From Ophryocystis elektroscirrha (lineage: Eukaryota > Apicomplexa > Conoidasida > Neogregarinorida > Ophryocystidae), in contig JAQIFP010000002.1 of NCBI GenBank assembly GCA_030141585.1, positions 62,001 through 126,000 on the forward strand: a DNA stretch of 64,000 nucleotides, written 5' to 3'. Of the stretch, positions 44,419 to 57,577 are shown piece by piece. Numbering within the stretch: the first letter of the stretch is position 1; each line of letters opens with the position of its first letter. The notes under the pieces are model-generated. The model was given only the letters and a program-made list of their open reading frames with translations. It ran no database searches and was not told the origin of the DNA. A program made the position numbers and the translations under genes.

Positions 44419-46661
44419 ATGACGAAATCTCACAAGTCGCCGAAACTCGTAGATTTTCAAGTGTTACCACTGACATTATTAATAATTACGTTATATATTT
44501 ATATAACTGTAAAATTTTCTATAAAACAGTTTGACAATTTTAAAAGTCTCGATTACTCTAAAAAACCATGTTCACATTATTTGTACTGGCCCATTGCAAA
44601 ACACTACAAAGACCCTCTTTGTGTTGAAAAGTGTCCTGAAACCCAAGATGAAGTATCCACGTTAGCAATATAGTGCAGTGTGATTATATTTAATATAATA
44701 AATATAATTGTTGGAAATAGTAAATAAATGTCCATTTATATAACCGTGGTAATGAAATTATAGAATTATCAAAAAAACTATATACAACTCTATTTCAGAA
44801 GCTCAATTATCCCCACACATTGTAAGAGTTTATATTTTTTAGTTTTCTTTAGTATGCTAACAAATATTGTTTATCTAAACAAAATGTACATGATTTTGCA
44901 AAAAATCAGCCACCTTTGGATTACTGGTAATCAAAGACGAAAAGTTTAAATTAATACATACTTCAGGGAAAAATATAGTGATTTTTTTCTTTTTTTGGAC
45001 CAATCTTTTCATTTATTAATTACCGTAATATTTTGTGTGTTTCTTTATGTAATAATGTGTATTTGGTTTCATCGAAAATGGAGCAACTTAAAGACCTCAT
45101 GTATTCTTTTTATTGTTTTTGTAATTATATCTAATGGAACGATAGCCGCATTGGCTAAACTTAAATATGCAAGTCCTTTGACTGCCTACTTAGACTCGGT
45201 ACTTTAATAATTTGAAATACTCTTAGTTCTAATGTTTTCGTCAATATATAATAGATTTTTTTTTATAGGCTAATTTGAAATACCTGATTATAATATTAAT
45301 TGAAATCAATTCAATCTATAAACTTTTACAGCTTTCAAAACAAACTCTTAGTAATGAGCCAGAAAACTTTTTTTTCGATGTTGCTTGGGTAAATTTTTTA
45401 GATACTCCTAAAATATTATTTATTCCGGCGATATTTTTGATGTTCGAGTTGTTTCTGTTTTATGGATCAACCTCTATTGTCAATAAAATTATTAAGAGTA
45501 CTTAAATTTCAAAATTCTATATAATTTAGCTTATATATTTACCTCTGCCAAGACGTCAATTATAAAAAATGTCGAATTGTTTTCTTTAACTGCAATTTGT
45601 AGTTGTCTATTTATAATTTTAGCTTCAATTTTCTTATATGTGTTAAGTTCTGCTCAACTTAAATGTTCAGTTACATTATTTGTGTTTTATAAACTTTCGG
45701 GACAAGTAAGCATGTAGCTTAAGTTGATATATAAATTTTTTTTAGAACAATTGGCTTTTGTTGAAATCTACTTTGGGTTCTTTTAAATACATTGGATCTT
45801 CTACGCTATTTGTGATGATCAAACCGTTTGCTACGTATTTCTTGTTGACGTAAAATATATTACAGCTTCGTTCGAGGATTGAATAAAATAGCCCAATTTT
45901 ATTTTGCGCCAAGACAGAATAGAATATCAACTTTTAACATGTAAATATTAAATTTTAATGAGTATACAGAACACTGCATAAATTTTGTTCAAGAATAAAT
46001 ACTTCTATGATTGGATTCACTGACAAAGGATTTATTGATTGCATACTTAATTCGGAATCTATATTAATTAGCTCCGTTCGATCAAGACATCAAAAGTCAC
46101 TTCACTTAAACATATGGAAATTTCTGCATTACCAAAAACGCCAATTGTTAGTTCATAAACACATGATTTCTCTGACTTTATCCCTTGTTCTTTATACTGT
46201 GATAATGACTTGTAAAACTTATTCCGATCCTATTTCCAAAAAGTAAGTCATAATGTTTGGAAACGCTTAGACCTATATGTATAAAAATATAATTATTATA
46301 TAATAGTTATTGTTGATTAAAACTGCATACTAATTTAAAACGTTCTTACTTGCAAAGTTTTGATGGCTGTAGTATGGCGCTCTTTTGTATGTAACATAAA
46401 CATTTTGTGTTGCCTCAGTTATATAGGATGTCCTTTCAATTTCTACTTATTTTATTACTGCTTTATATATTTAACATGTAAAACATGCATCCAATTTTAC
46501 TGTCATTCCACTTGTAAGGAATAGATAATAGTCAAATGTTTTCAGATTCAATTTACTATTATATCTTTCAATTTAGCTCAACTGATACAATTGATAAACA
46601 TAACCTAAACTTTTTTTTATCAAACTCCATTGAAGAAACAGCTACTTTAGATTTAGTTTGA
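44419..46661 (+). CDS. Choline-transporter-like membrane protein (CTL/SLC44 family)
   Basis: Exon 1: MTKSHKSPKLVDFQVLPLTL with a first span and a Cys-containing loop ending 'YKDPLCVEKCPETQDE', the CTL loop mark (CVxxCP). Later exons are strongly hydrophobic: 'FHLLITVIFCVFLYVIMCIW', 'ILFIVFVIISNGTIAALAKL', 'DTPKILFIPAIFLMFELFLF', 'LTAICSCLFIILASIFLYV', 'GSFKYIGSSTLFVMIKPFA' (the H-x-GS-x-A-x-G region) and 'FTDKGFIDCILNSESILISS'. These transporters move choline or choline-like substrates. The exons after 46245 (to 46661) are tentative; an alternative end is 46245. The conserved AxDTI-x-C-F terminal motif is only approximate (STDTIDKHNLN). Confidence 0.62.
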
Positions 46662-46815
46662 ATCACAACAATTAAACTAGTGTACTATTTGTTGTAGTTT
46701 TGTATATTTATTTAAATAATTTTAGATTGTATGAATTAGTTTAGAAACTAATTTTAAGGAAGTTCAATAAATAACGAAAATCGTTATCTTTGTATAGTTA
46801 ATTTATAAAATAAAG

Positions 46816-47868
46816 TTAACCAAAGAGGTCAAAACCAAAGTCATCATCTTCTTCTTCTTCCTCTTCTGCAGGTTTTTCTTGCTCTACCTCAGCAGATTTT
46901 GCTTCGGTTTTTAAATTTGTCACTTCAAGAGATTGTTTATATGCTTCAGGATTGTCAAGTATTTCTTTAATATGTTGTATTTGTGGGAAGATAAAGTTGA
47001 TTTCTAAACCCAAAGCAGCACAATTTTTGAAAGCTGCAATAACAGAATGAGCAATTGATGTTTCGTTAGGAAGTCCGACAGATCTTGAAAATGCTGCTAC
47101 ATTTGTAACACCTTTTCTGAATTTTTCTAGTATATCTTCATTTGTGATGTCCAAAACATTTGCATCATAGACAGATCCGTGATCAAAAATCTGTAAAACT
47201 TTCAAATTGTAGCTGAACGGATTAATATTCAACTTTTTTAATAAAGACGCCTGAGATGCTGATACTTTTTCTCCTACTTTTATTATGTTAACGTCACTCT
47301 GAATTTCAATTTGACCTTTTACTAGTTTTGTAGGTATGCCTAAAACCTGAAAGAAACTCGTTTGAGATGGATCTAGTGATGTTGGTCCAGCTGGAACAAC
47401 AACACTGACTGGAGCGATTGCACCCTGGCGAGCAGGTGCAGCTACTTTATTATCCAACACTGTTTTTCTAATTTCAACTGGGTCACCAGCACAGAATATT
47501 AAACCAACGTTTCTTTTGATACAAGGTATTAATGATTGTAATTCACTGTTTGAAGATAACATAGATTTTAGAACAGTTCGTATCATAGTATTTTTTCCCA
47601 TTAGAACTACAGCTTTATCACGTAAAGTGTATCTAATTTCCGCCATCTGTCTAGAACCTACATGATCCGCTTCTACAATCAAAATTTTGGAGTAAGTGGC
47701 CGCTAATCTGAAATTTAACAATACATTTTATCACTATATAAAACAACTAATAAAATTTATTCAGTCAGGTGCATAGATAATAAATATTACACATCACACA
47801 ACAAATTACTTTTTTAATGACTCAAAATAATTCTTTTTTTTCTCGGAATACGTGTTTTTTACAACCAT
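46816..47868 (-). CDS. RPLP0: 60S acidic ribosomal protein P0 (uL10)
   Basis: Exon 1 starts MVVKNTYSEKKKNYFESLKK (ATG 47866-47868). The 102-nt intron 47708-47809 joins it in phase to LAATYSKILIVEADHVGSRQ, then 'AVVLMGKNTMIRTVL' and 'PARQGAIAPVSVVVPAGPTS', and the acidic tail ending DDDFGFDLFG. P0 anchors the P1/P2 stalk that recruits elongation factors to the 60S subunit. About 320 residues, full length. The C-terminus is FDLFG rather than the common FGLFD. Codon use is richer in GC than in neighbours. Confidence 0.96.
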
Positions 47869-48218
47869 TTTATACTTTTATACCACGTGGGGACAGCCGG
47901 CGCTTGTTTTGCCCGGTCAATCAATTTAACCACAGAAGTTCAGGTAAACCTTTTGCTAGATATATTGGGACAATAATATCAGTTCTATTAATTAATCAGT
48001 TAAACGAAATATAAAATACATATAATAATTAGATTTTTTTCGAATAGTTTTACACAAAAAATGACTATGTAAATAGGTTGATAAGTGTGATGCTTTATTT
48101 ATGCTACTTTTAATCACCAATATTCAATGAAGTTATAGATCGTACGTGCTTAATTACATTTACGATAGAATTATACTTTTAATTGAACTAAGAATAAACA
48201 AAAAAAAGGCACCATAAG
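47869..48218. promoter_or_regulatory. Bidirectional promoter region, P0 / POP5, with a GC-rich CACGTG island
   Basis: About 350 bp between divergent starts. Near 47881-47915 there is an unusual GC-rich island (taccacgtggggacagccgg, then cgcttgttttgcccgg) within AT-rich DNA. It contains the palindrome CACGTG and lies about 15-45 bp upstream of the P0 start codon, with two TATAAAA-like words between. It is a good candidate core promoter or leader element of P0. Confidence 0.5.
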
Positions 48219-48897
48219 CTTTATGGTACGACATAAATCTCGCTGGCTACTCTGTCAAATTATTACAAATAATTATAAAACGTTTAATGCTCAAGTAATA
48301 TTGAAGGTAATTGTCAAAATGTATACTTATTATTTATCAATAAATGCATAATTCCAGATTAACAAAATCAATACGATTATTCAATGAACTACAGCAAATT
48401 TAATGCCAAATTATATTTTAGAATATTCGGCAATGCATTCAACAAAATTTTGGTACCATAACTTTAGGAAAATTAAACTATTGCTTGCGAAGTAATTGTA
48501 ATATTATTTTTTATACCACTAGTTGAAGCATATTGGGACATATTCAATGTCTTTATATTGCAATGTTCGGCAGTAAAACTACAATGTACATTATGAATTA
48601 GTAGGCACATAGCAGCATTCTTCAAGGAGCATTGTTTTTACTCACTAACATAGATTATGTACCTTGTGCTATTCGTACTTTAAATATCTCAGGTAAAGAG
48701 CATGTTTAAATATGTTTTCAGGGACTATAAAAAGTGTTAAATTAAAATTTAAGGATTTTATATACGATGTTACAAATGATGTAGTTTCTCAATCTGATTT
48801 TGCTGAAGATGATAAAAAAAGGTTTAAAAATGCATTTAAAATTGAGTTACTTAGAAACGTTATTGCTAAAGCTATTGAATTTTATCAGTCAATATAA
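48219..48897 (+). CDS. POP5: Ribonuclease P/MRP subunit POP5
   Basis: Starts MVRHKSRWLLCQIITNN, the typical POP5 beginning (MVRxKxRYLLxEI). Later exons give 'IRQCIQQNFGTITLGKLNY' (FGDxGxGxL block), a piece near 48520-48590, 'HIAAFFKEHCFYSLTNIDYV' and 'CAIRTLNISGTIKS' (the VSGTI block), then a helical tail ending at 48897. The 29-nt intron before the last exon (GTAAAGAGC to TTTTCAG) is in phase. The splice sites around 48300-48580 are not fully resolved. The protein is a small RNA-binding subunit of RNase P and MRP, active in tRNA and rRNA processing. Confidence 0.75.
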
Positions 48898-48939
48898 ATA
48901 TCAAAATAAAAATGACCACATTCTAAGGTTGGATTAAAT

Positions 48940-51900
48940 TTACAAAGCTTTGGTAACTATTTCGGTTGTATGGGCTGAAAGATCTGGTAGCTCAAGGATT
49001 TTTTTCAATTCGTTTTTGATCATTGTTTGACGCTCCAAGTTCAACCTGATATTAAATATAAAATGATTATAGCATGCACACAAACATTTAATTCATGTAC
49101 TGGACGCATTATTAAATATAAAAATATTCTTTCATTAGTTACCTCTTATAGTGAATTAAATTAGTTGCTATTCTTGCGGCCAATCTACTGTTTTGCTTGT
49201 CTAGGTTTATAATGTAATCAGCTAGAAAACTGTATCCTTTCCCAGATTTGTCGTGAAACTGTTCTAGATTATTCGCATATCCTTCAACAACATATCTAAT
49301 ATGATTTGGATTATTTGGTTGAAATTTAGGGTGCTTTAAAAGAGATTTTACAGTTTCTAGAACAGAAGGATCATTTGCTGTAGATTGAACGGCAAAATAT
49401 TTTTCCAGACATTGTGAATCGTCTATAAAACAGATATGTATATATAGCACTGAGTATGTCTTACGTAATAAATTATTTTATATAAAATAATACATGTGTA
49501 TAAAGATGTTACAATAATTACCTGCCCAGTCATTATAAAATTTTTCCAATGCATTTCTAAAGTGCTCGCTCTTATAATCATTTGATAAGCTTTTCAATGC
49601 TGAAAAAAATTAATTTTAAATATATAAAAAAAATTATATATGTCTTTAATATAATTATTATTACCTCCGAGCCTGTCTGTAAGATTTGTGGAGTTTATAA
49701 ACTGATTGTAAGCTAGCTCAGTTTCGTGTGGCCGTGTGATATAATTTAGTAAAACATTTTTCAAACTTCGTACACCTTGATTAACACTATCCACAGAGTA
49801 TTCTTTTGATTTATTTTTCTCTGCAAGATCTTTATATATTGATTTCATTTGGTCTCCAAACTTGGTGTATATAAAATTCCTTTAGATATTGATGAAATGA
49901 TTATAACTTACTGTAAAGCTTTTCTTGACTTCGATAAAATTACTGGATCACAGTCTTCATACTGTTGCATCAAACCGGGTATGTTTGGTAGAGTCAACAT
50001 AGCTGCCTAAGTAGCAAATTAGATAAAAATCTTTAAGTTATTACAATAAAGTTCAAATCCTTTCCAGTTGAAACAGATTTAAGATACTCTCCAATACCGG
50101 TAGTAATAATGTCTGACAGTTTGGAGGAGCATTTCAACTCAACCTTTGTTTCATCTGAATTAGCTTTTGCTGTGTTAATAATTGCTTTTGATAATAGTTT
50201 TTTTGCAGCACTCCATATATTTATGTAATCAGTGTCATAGGCCATTAAAAATCCGTAATCTTCTTCGGTCATAAAATTGTTGATTATTGTAACAGGAGCT
50301 GAATAATTTCTCAGTATCGATGGGATAGGTTCTTCACAAACATTTTGAATAACAAAAGTTTGAACTGGTTCTTTTAATTCATATAGTGTTGAAGGCAAAA
50401 TTTCTAATTTGCTTTGTTTGCCAATTAGTCCAATCATTATTGGAATATGTAATGGTTCTTTCGAAACATCGAGCACTCCATAAGGTGGAAGCTTTTGCTG
50501 CATAGTTAACGTGTATGTTTTTTTTGTTGGATCATATTTAGCATCTAATACTTCGACAATAGGTGTACCAACTTGAGAGTACCATCTACCGAATTGAGAA
50601 AGATCGACTTCATTAGCGTCAGCCATAGCATTTCTGAAATCATCACATGTTACTCCTTGACCATCGTGACGTTTAAAATAAAGGTCCATGCCTTTTCTGA
50701 AGCCGGCTTCACCAAGTATGGTAGCATACATACGAACAACTTCAGAACCTTTGTTATATACAGTTACTGTATAAAAATTATCCACAGCCGTGTAGCTTTT
50801 TGGTTGAATTGGGTGAGCCATGGGGCCTGAGTCCTCTTCAGCTTGAATACTTTGCATAACATTTACGTTCTCTAATCGACTCATAGCTTTTGAATAAGTG
50901 TCTTCCATGAATATTTGTTCTCTGTAAACAGTTAAACCTTCTTTTAATGTAATCTGGAACCAATCACGACAAGTGACACGATTTCCTGTCCAGTTGTGAA
51001 AATACTCGTGGCTAACACAGGTTAATACACGTTGAAAATCCGAATCAGTTGAAGTGTCTTTGCTGGCTAATAAGCAGTTTGAATTGAATAAATTTAATCC
51101 TTTGTTTTCCATGGCTCCCATGTTAAAATGTGATACTGCAACTAAATGAAAAATATCCAAATCAAATGCAAGACCAAAACGATCTTCATCCCATTTCATA
51201 GCCTAAGTTGTTAATAGAACTGCAATAAAACCTCACCTTTTTCAGTGAAACTAGTGCAAATTCAAGTTTTTTTTTTTGAGCGGGTTCACACCACAGATTT
51301 AAAGCAACGTTCTTTCCTTCAAATGTTCGAAATGTGTCTTGAATGTTTGTAAGATTCCCCGCCACCAAAGCAAATAAGTAAGATGGTTTCTTAAACGGAT
51401 CATTGAATAATGCAGCATGAGCTTCTCCTTTCATTTCTGGAACTCCTTCAGGAAGAGGCGGTACACATTCAAGAGGAGTATAGTTTCCATTACACAATAA
51501 TATAGGAAAATCTTTTTTTGGCGCACGAATTACGGTCTAAATATCATTTTCAAAAAAAAAAATCTACCTTTATCGTCGACATAACATCTGGTCTATCAAG
51601 ATAGAATGTAATGGCTTGAAATCCATCAGCTTCGCAATGCGTACATAACATATCATGACTTTTGTATAGACCTTGCAAATCTGTGTTTTCTGACGGATTG
51701 ATTTTGACTAATGTTTTGATTATAAATTTTTCATTATTCGGTATCGCCTCTAATAAGCTATAAGGTATGATCAGTTTTGATTCTTGTTGTTTCTTGAATT
51801 CAGCATGTTGTATAATATCTTCGAATTCTCCATTCTGTTTTTTTAAAAATAGTTTCAATAAATTTATTTTAAAATGTCCATCAAAAATTAAGTCGCTCTT

Positions 51901-52317
51901 AAGGGGTGTTTCAGGCATCCGATAAACTTGCATTACACTTTGGACCTAACAGATAAAAATTTGAAAAATACAGAATATCACTAGATCTATATGTAATCTA
52001 TTATTGTATTATATATTCAATTTAGCAACGGCATTAGAGCAACTCACGTATGTGTCTGTAAAATCTAAACTAAAATCTAAATCAATGTGGGCAATTCCGT
52101 ATTTGGGTTTCTCATAGTCTTTTAAATAATGGACACGTTGTTGCGGTTTACACATATTTGCAAAATGATTAGTTTTATGAGTTAATCTACGAAAAAGTAG
52201 AAATTGCGACGGCACAAGAACTTTGTAGGTACAGTTATAATTGTAAAGCTTTGTTAAATTGTATAATTTTGATTGAAATATACCAAAAAATTTTAAAGAT
52301 TTTCTTAATTGTTGCAT
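48940..52317 (-). CDS. M1-family alanyl aminopeptidase (PepN type)
   Basis: Starts MQQLRKSLKFFGIFQSKLYN, a basic/hydrophobic leader of about 60 residues that could target an organelle; a second Met (MCKPQQRVHY) could start a cytosolic form. The catalytic domain has GAMENKGLNLFNS (exopeptidase motif), HEYFHNWTGNRVTCRDWFQI and LKEGLTV (the HEXXH...E zinc site). The C-terminal domains are split by small introns at about 50030, 49860, 49590 and 49470. Ends 'LPDLSAHTTEIVTKAL' at 48940. About 1,000 residues in all. It removes N-terminal residues from peptides, for example in late haemoglobin digestion by Plasmodium PfA-M1. The closest architecture is bacterial-type PepN, as in apicomplexans. Confidence 0.93.
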
Positions 52318-52413
52318 AAATTATTAACCTTTGCTCATTTTTAGTCAGTCATGCATCAAATACCGTATTTGAAATATTTGACTCTGGAATTAGTAGGTAT
52401 GATAAGTAGGCTT

Positions 52414-54316
52414 ACAGATTACGAAGCAAATAAAGAACGCAAAATAATAGAGGTATCGTCACTATCATAGTTAAATCCAATGTCGCGCCTTTAAGATGTA
52501 TAATTTGGCATGAATCAATTATATAGTTAATGAACTATGTAATTGATCTTATAAATTGCTTACTTTGATCCGGCAAGGGGAAAAGAATATATTGATGAGG
52601 AAACCATATTGTTTTTACACAGTCATTCTTATTAAAGCAGAATTCCGGCTGAAACAATATGTCAGCTCTACTTATTTTACTGTGTAATCCAAGACTCCCC
52701 CAGAAATCAGCATTCCTTCGTTTGGAGAATATTCCATATAAGTATTCCCCAAAATATGTTGTAAAAAATGCATTCTGCATTAACGATAATCAAAAATCTT
52801 AGACTCAACTTAGCAAAATGATAAATAGAGACACACTAAATATTCATATTAACTACCTTATTTCAACATCTGAATTGATACACGAGTCTATAGTCATTTG
52901 AAGTTCAGAAACAAGTTGATTTTTAATTAGACGGAAGCTGGTTTTTAAGTTTATTGCTACGTCGGTATCAAAGCAACAATTGAATCAAGGCACCTTTAAC
53001 AGCTTCCAGAGATTTATATATCTTGGTTTCATTATTACAGTATAAGCTGAAATTTATAGTGTGAATAAGAGGTGTAATGAATCCTGGAAATGATACTAAT
53101 ATTCTGCAAATCAACTATATTATATACAGTTCATTGAAATATAATAATATTTAAAAAGTGCCTTACCTTGCTTTTTCATCACCCCGAAACAAATTTTTGA
53201 CATTCCAGACAAATTGCTTCGCAAGTACATTATTTATTTCTCTAGATGAATTGAGAATGAAAAAATGTAACTAAAAAAGATTTCTAGCATCTAAAACTGT
53301 TACATCAACTGGCCAATTTTCAGAATGTTGTTTTTCACTCATTAATATTTTAGATTCTTGTATGTCAAATTTTTGCAATAAAGTTTCATTGAACATCTCT
53401 ATTTCTATTAAGCTCTTATCAATGGCTGGACAAATTGATAGCGGTCTGTCAACTTTATTTCCACCTAAAATGATAGGATTGTATATTATCCAGTTGAGAA
53501 AAAAAGATGCAGAGAAATTTTGAAACAAATCATTGAAATTAGATGTTACTGCTAAATGAACAACACCTAATAGAGAGTATGTTACAGACCATGAATTCGA
53601 ATTGGCATTATATTCTCCTTCAATCTGAAGTGTTCGTCTCGGTAATCGAGAAAACCATAGGACGTCTTTGAACAACGACGCAAAAGAGCTCTAAAAAATG
53701 AGTTTAACTAAAAATGTTAATTTACTTCTTTACAATTTATAGATGCGAAAAATCTAAACATATTTTCATGACATAAATTTTCTAGAGGAATAGCTAGGAA
53801 TCGTTTGGCTATTCCACTAGATAACAGCAAGGTAGTGTACGACTCGGATAAAGCAAAATATTTGGTTGATCCACATATTAAACTTCCTATATTCATAACT
53901 GCTTTAGTCCAATTTCTAAATCAACAATAGTTGAATATTTAATTGAGAATTTATTAAAATGACCGAATGAATGATTTGACTAAACTAATTCATTACTCGT
54001 CTAAACTCTTTTGGGACATTAATTCTAATTGAAGTGAACCCCCAGGATTATAATGTGAAAACTTATTATTAAAACCGTAATGTTGCCTCCATTCTCCTTG
54101 AGTAACAGAGATTGAAAATTTATTTGCATATGATAAAATTTGAGTTATTGCTTGAGGAAAACTAATTCTATATGTCGAATTTCTTGTGGTATTTTGTTTT
54201 AGCTCATAAATTACTGTTGCAAAATTTTTGTTAATTAATGACAATTTAAGAAACTCCTGACTTTTTTCATAAGCAGAAATAAATGAAAAAAATATTATTA
54301 AACTAAAAATAATCAT
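52414..54316 (-). CDS. PIGT: GPI transamidase component PIG-T (GPI16)
   Basis: A signal peptide (MIIFSLIIFFSFISAYEKSQ) is followed by 'RISFPQAITQILSYANKFS' and 'ISVTQGEWRQHYGF', the PIG-T block LSLTQGRWR. Next come a Cys-containing middle exon, 'FKDVLWFSRLPRRTLQIEGE', 'WSVTYSLLGVVHLAVTSNF', 'SFPGFITPLIHTINFSLYC' (the HTL strand), the C-terminal piece with 'LHSKISRADILFQPEF' and 'YILFPLPDQS' (PLPDxS is the family mark), and a final span 'LTMIVTIPLLFCVLYLLRNL'. The protein is part of the ER complex that attaches GPI anchors. The junction of the last exon (about 52470-52540) does not fit a GT...AG phase exactly and needs checking. Confidence 0.78.
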
Positions 54317-54986
54317 CTTTTTAAAATAATTTTGGTTATGAACATTTACGAATGTAAATTTAAAGATATATACAACCTCTGATCAGGCATTGTTCTAATT
54401 TTCCGTTAGATAAAGTACAATTAATGTTTAAAGTGCATAAATTATTATACATGATGGAATGCTTGTGCTTGACTTTTGAAGCTAAACTACTTTGTTCTGT
54501 TTCTAATTATTTTCTAATTATCAAGTTATAACTTTTTTAATAGTACAAATAAAAATATAGCATCATAGTTCACAAAATAAACAGGTGTTATAATAGTTCT
54601 ATAAAATTGTGAACGTAAGAAAAGCTTATAAAACTTTTTCGTAAAAAAAAAAAAATTCTTATTAGTAATAACAGAGCAAGAAAGTACAAAACACTAATTT
54701 AACGGCTCGGTTCAAAGATAACAATTTTAATTACTTATATGACTTAACTGTGATCAATTTGTATAACAGAAAATTATAAAGCCTATAGAGGCGAATCAAA
54801 ATAATAGTATAACGAGGACGATTCAAATAGTATACAACAGCTTTAAATAAAGGAAAAAACGATTAAAAAAGAGCTGATATATAGTTAAATAAAAAAATAC
54901 TTTAGCAGTTTTAGGTATAATTAAATAATTTTTTATTTAGACTATATACGCACCTGGCTATAACAATAAAAATACATGTAATGAGT
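54317..54986. other. Non-coding stretch between PIG-T and RNA-binding protein genes
   Basis: AT-rich, no coding frame. Both flanking genes run leftward, so it should hold the PIG-T promoter and a long 3' untranslated region of the RNA-binding protein gene. Nothing else was recognised. Confidence 0.45.
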
Positions 54987-56963
54987 TTAATAAGGCGCTG
55001 CACGACCTCTTGGAATCGCGCCATAACCAATTCCTGCACTAGGAGTTGTACTTGTTTGGGGCATTCCTGCTGTTCCCCGTCGAACTGCTGTATAGCTCAT
55101 TGGCGCGTTCAGAGCAGTAGATGTACCACCTAAAATACGCACAATCATAAACTTGCAACTACGCGAATGCAAATATTCGATTTTGGTTTATTGTCACATT
55201 ACCTCCATTTACTCCTAAATGGTAATACCCTTGGTCAACTGTAGATCCTCTGGGTCTTGCAGATGGCATACTTTGCATAGCGGAATTTATAGTTCGCATA
55301 GGTCGTTGAACACTCGCAGGCCCTGCAGTGCTTCCATAACTAGTTTGTTCATTAGGTGCGGTAGCAGGATAAGAGCCACTCGTTGTTGATGAAGCATCTT
55401 GCCAACCGTAGAAACCACCATATACATCATATGGATGATTTGGAGCACTCCAATCATCACGATAGTCACTCCATGTTTGTGCATTTGTCGGAGCTCCATG
55501 CATAGGTGGAGCACATATATTACTATATCCATAATATGATGGATAGGACCCAGCATAGCCTGCCCCATCATAACCATAATATCCTGCATATGGATGTCCT
55601 ACTGGACGCATTCCATGAGCCATTTCATTTTTTGCCATTCGTGATTTTTCACGGGATAAGCAAGGTTTAACTTCTACCTAGAATAAACAAGTGATTAGTT
55701 CATATGCATGTAAACTTACTCTGTCACGAAGAGTTATATAATGGTGACGTTGTTGTAATACTTTTTGACAAGCAGCTTCATCTCGAAATACAACAAATCC
55801 GAAACCTCGAGATCTTCCATCAGCATATCGCATAATTGTAGCATTTTCTAAAGGTCCAAAAGATGAAAAGTGTTTGTCCAACACTTCTTGTCCTAAAGCA
55901 GGATTTATTCCCCCAACAAATATTTTTCTTTTAAGAATTGGTCCTTCTGAATATGAATCTTTTGATTCTGTCTGTCATGAAATTAAAACGAAATTTCAGC
56001 TTACGTTTTGCTGAAAAAAAAAAATAAGTAAAAATATAATTAATTTTTACACTACTTGATTAATATATAACTTACTTCCGAATAGGGCCGGACAGAAGCT
56101 TTTCTACCACCAATAACATGCTCTTTTTCCATCAAAATACTCATTCGACTACTAGGATCAGCCATCGTAACAAATCCAAAACCTCTACTCCTTCCTGATG
56201 CAACGTCTCGCATAATTTGAACATCAACAACTGTTCCAAAACGTGAGAAATAATCTCTTAAGTCATCTTCAGTAATATCGCTATTGAATCCACCAATAAA
56301 ATATTTTCTGCAAAAAAAAAAAAACAAATTGAAATCCATCAATACAAACATTGAGCTGCCAAGCCTTAACCTAAACATGGACTACTATCTTCTAAAATAT
56401 AGTCTAATTTAAGGTGAATCCTATCTCTTATGTTGAAGTAAATACCCTATCGGTATACTGGGGCCTAATTACTAGTTAATCTGTGCTAAATTTCGTCTAT
56501 CTTATTATAACCTTCCAATTTAATATACCCTATAAAAAAAAAATCCCAACTACTCTTAATTATGTATATGAAACAAAAACTGATTCTAAATGTTATACGC
56601 TTGTAATTATATTTCTACTAACAACATTTAAACTAAAGTTATACATAAATATATTATGGCTTTATATCCACAGTTAATCATTGACAGTATTACTTACACA
56701 ATCTGATATTTGCATCCGAAGCGAACCAGTTGAAATTAAGACTTGGCAGCAGAAATTTCTATACTTACACGTCAGTCGGAGGATAAACTGTTTGCTCAGG
56801 CTGAGTTATCAATTGCGGAGGTTTTGAAGTAGTAGCACTTGGTGCTCCTGTCGTAGTAACTTCTTCTAACGAACAAATGAGCTTGCGTTATAACTTTACC
56901 GCTTGGTCTAAAAGTTTCTTCTGTTGAGTTAAATGTGCGTCCATTGTTTTGTTGAGCTTCCAT
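54987..56963 (-). CDS. Two-RRM hnRNP/DAZAP1/Musashi-type RNA-binding protein
   Basis: RRM1: 'KYFIGGFNSDITEDDLRDYF' with RNP1 'RSRGFGFVTMAD'. RRM2: 'KIFVGGINPALGQEVLDKHF' with RNP1 'RSRGFGFVVF', plus 'RDRVEVKPCLSREKSRMAKN'. The C-terminal half is Gly/Tyr/Ser/Pro-rich ('YAGYYGYDGAGYAGSYPSYY', 'GYGAIPRGRAAPY'), as in hnRNP A/DAZAP1 proteins. Introns include 34 nt near 56886 and a 71-nt one between NGG and TSTAL. The start MEAQQNNGRTFNSTEETFRP (ATG 56961-56963) is the first clear Met, but an acceptor at about 57006 opens more sequence upstream (DNPPDLLTWESS), so the true start may be in another exon. Confidence 0.82.
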
Positions 56964-57254
56964 AATTACCGAAGATTCCCAGGTTAACAAATCTGGTGGA
57001 TTGTCTGGATAAACCAAAAAAAAACATATAATCAATAAAAGAAATCAAAATGATCTTAAAAAAGTTTCAATATATAATTTATAATGACGTTATTTTTCCA
57101 ATGATGTAGATAAAATTATCTAATTTTTTTCTATATTCAAACTTATCTTTTTGTTAATTATTATTGTCATCATCAAATATATTAAGTGAAAAACAGTAGA
57201 TACAAAATAATATTGTAAAAATACTAATATCTCTTATACCAGTTTGTAAAATTG

Positions 57255-57577
57255 TTATTTTAAAGTCAAAATTTTTGTGTAATCTTCTGATGATATATTA
57301 TTTTTTGTAGCAAAATTTAAAAATCTGAATTTAAAATACTATTTTGGAATGTTACTGCTCAAAAACTTCCGGCACCTCCATCACTTGTTCTATTGCTTAA
57401 TTAATTATTATAAAAACTACCTAACACTTGTTTCAACTCTTCAGTTGAACACTTCTCCTGTAATTCATTTTTATTAAATGATGACTTAGATTTTTCAGAC
57501 TCACACGTTAATTTCTCAGAAATTTTCAAACGTTGCTCAAAATCTTTTTCGATTGATGATAATACTTGAACATTCAT
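57255..57577 (-). CDS. Small helical protein, unknown function
   Basis: MNVQVLSSIEKDFEQRLKIS starts at 57575-57577. Two introns of 31 nt each (in phase) join 'CSTEELKQVL' to 'EQVMEVPEVFEQ' and to FLNFATKNNISSEDYTKILT, ending at 57255. About 86 residues, helical, charged. The exact 31-nt introns keep one open frame across three exons, which supports it as a real gene. No family was recognised. It could also be the 5' part of the downstream RRM gene, but the stop argues against this. Confidence 0.4.

Noticed and set aside
47817..48014. A + strand frame of 65 residues (MTQNNSFFSRNTC).
   Set aside because: It overlaps the first P0 exon on the other strand and the shared P0/POP5 promoter. Its composition is not coding-like.
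52352..52480. A short + strand frame MHQIPYLKYLTLELVGMISR that might be a tiny gene.
   Set aside because: The minus strand here codes for the final hydrophobic span of PIG-T, and the + frame could only be extended by an 18-nt intron; support is too weak.
55287..55589. A Met-rich minus-strand frame overlapping the C-terminal part of the two-RRM protein.
   Set aside because: It is a shifted frame of the Gly/Tyr-rich coding exon on the same strand; the in-frame version continues the RNA-binding protein.
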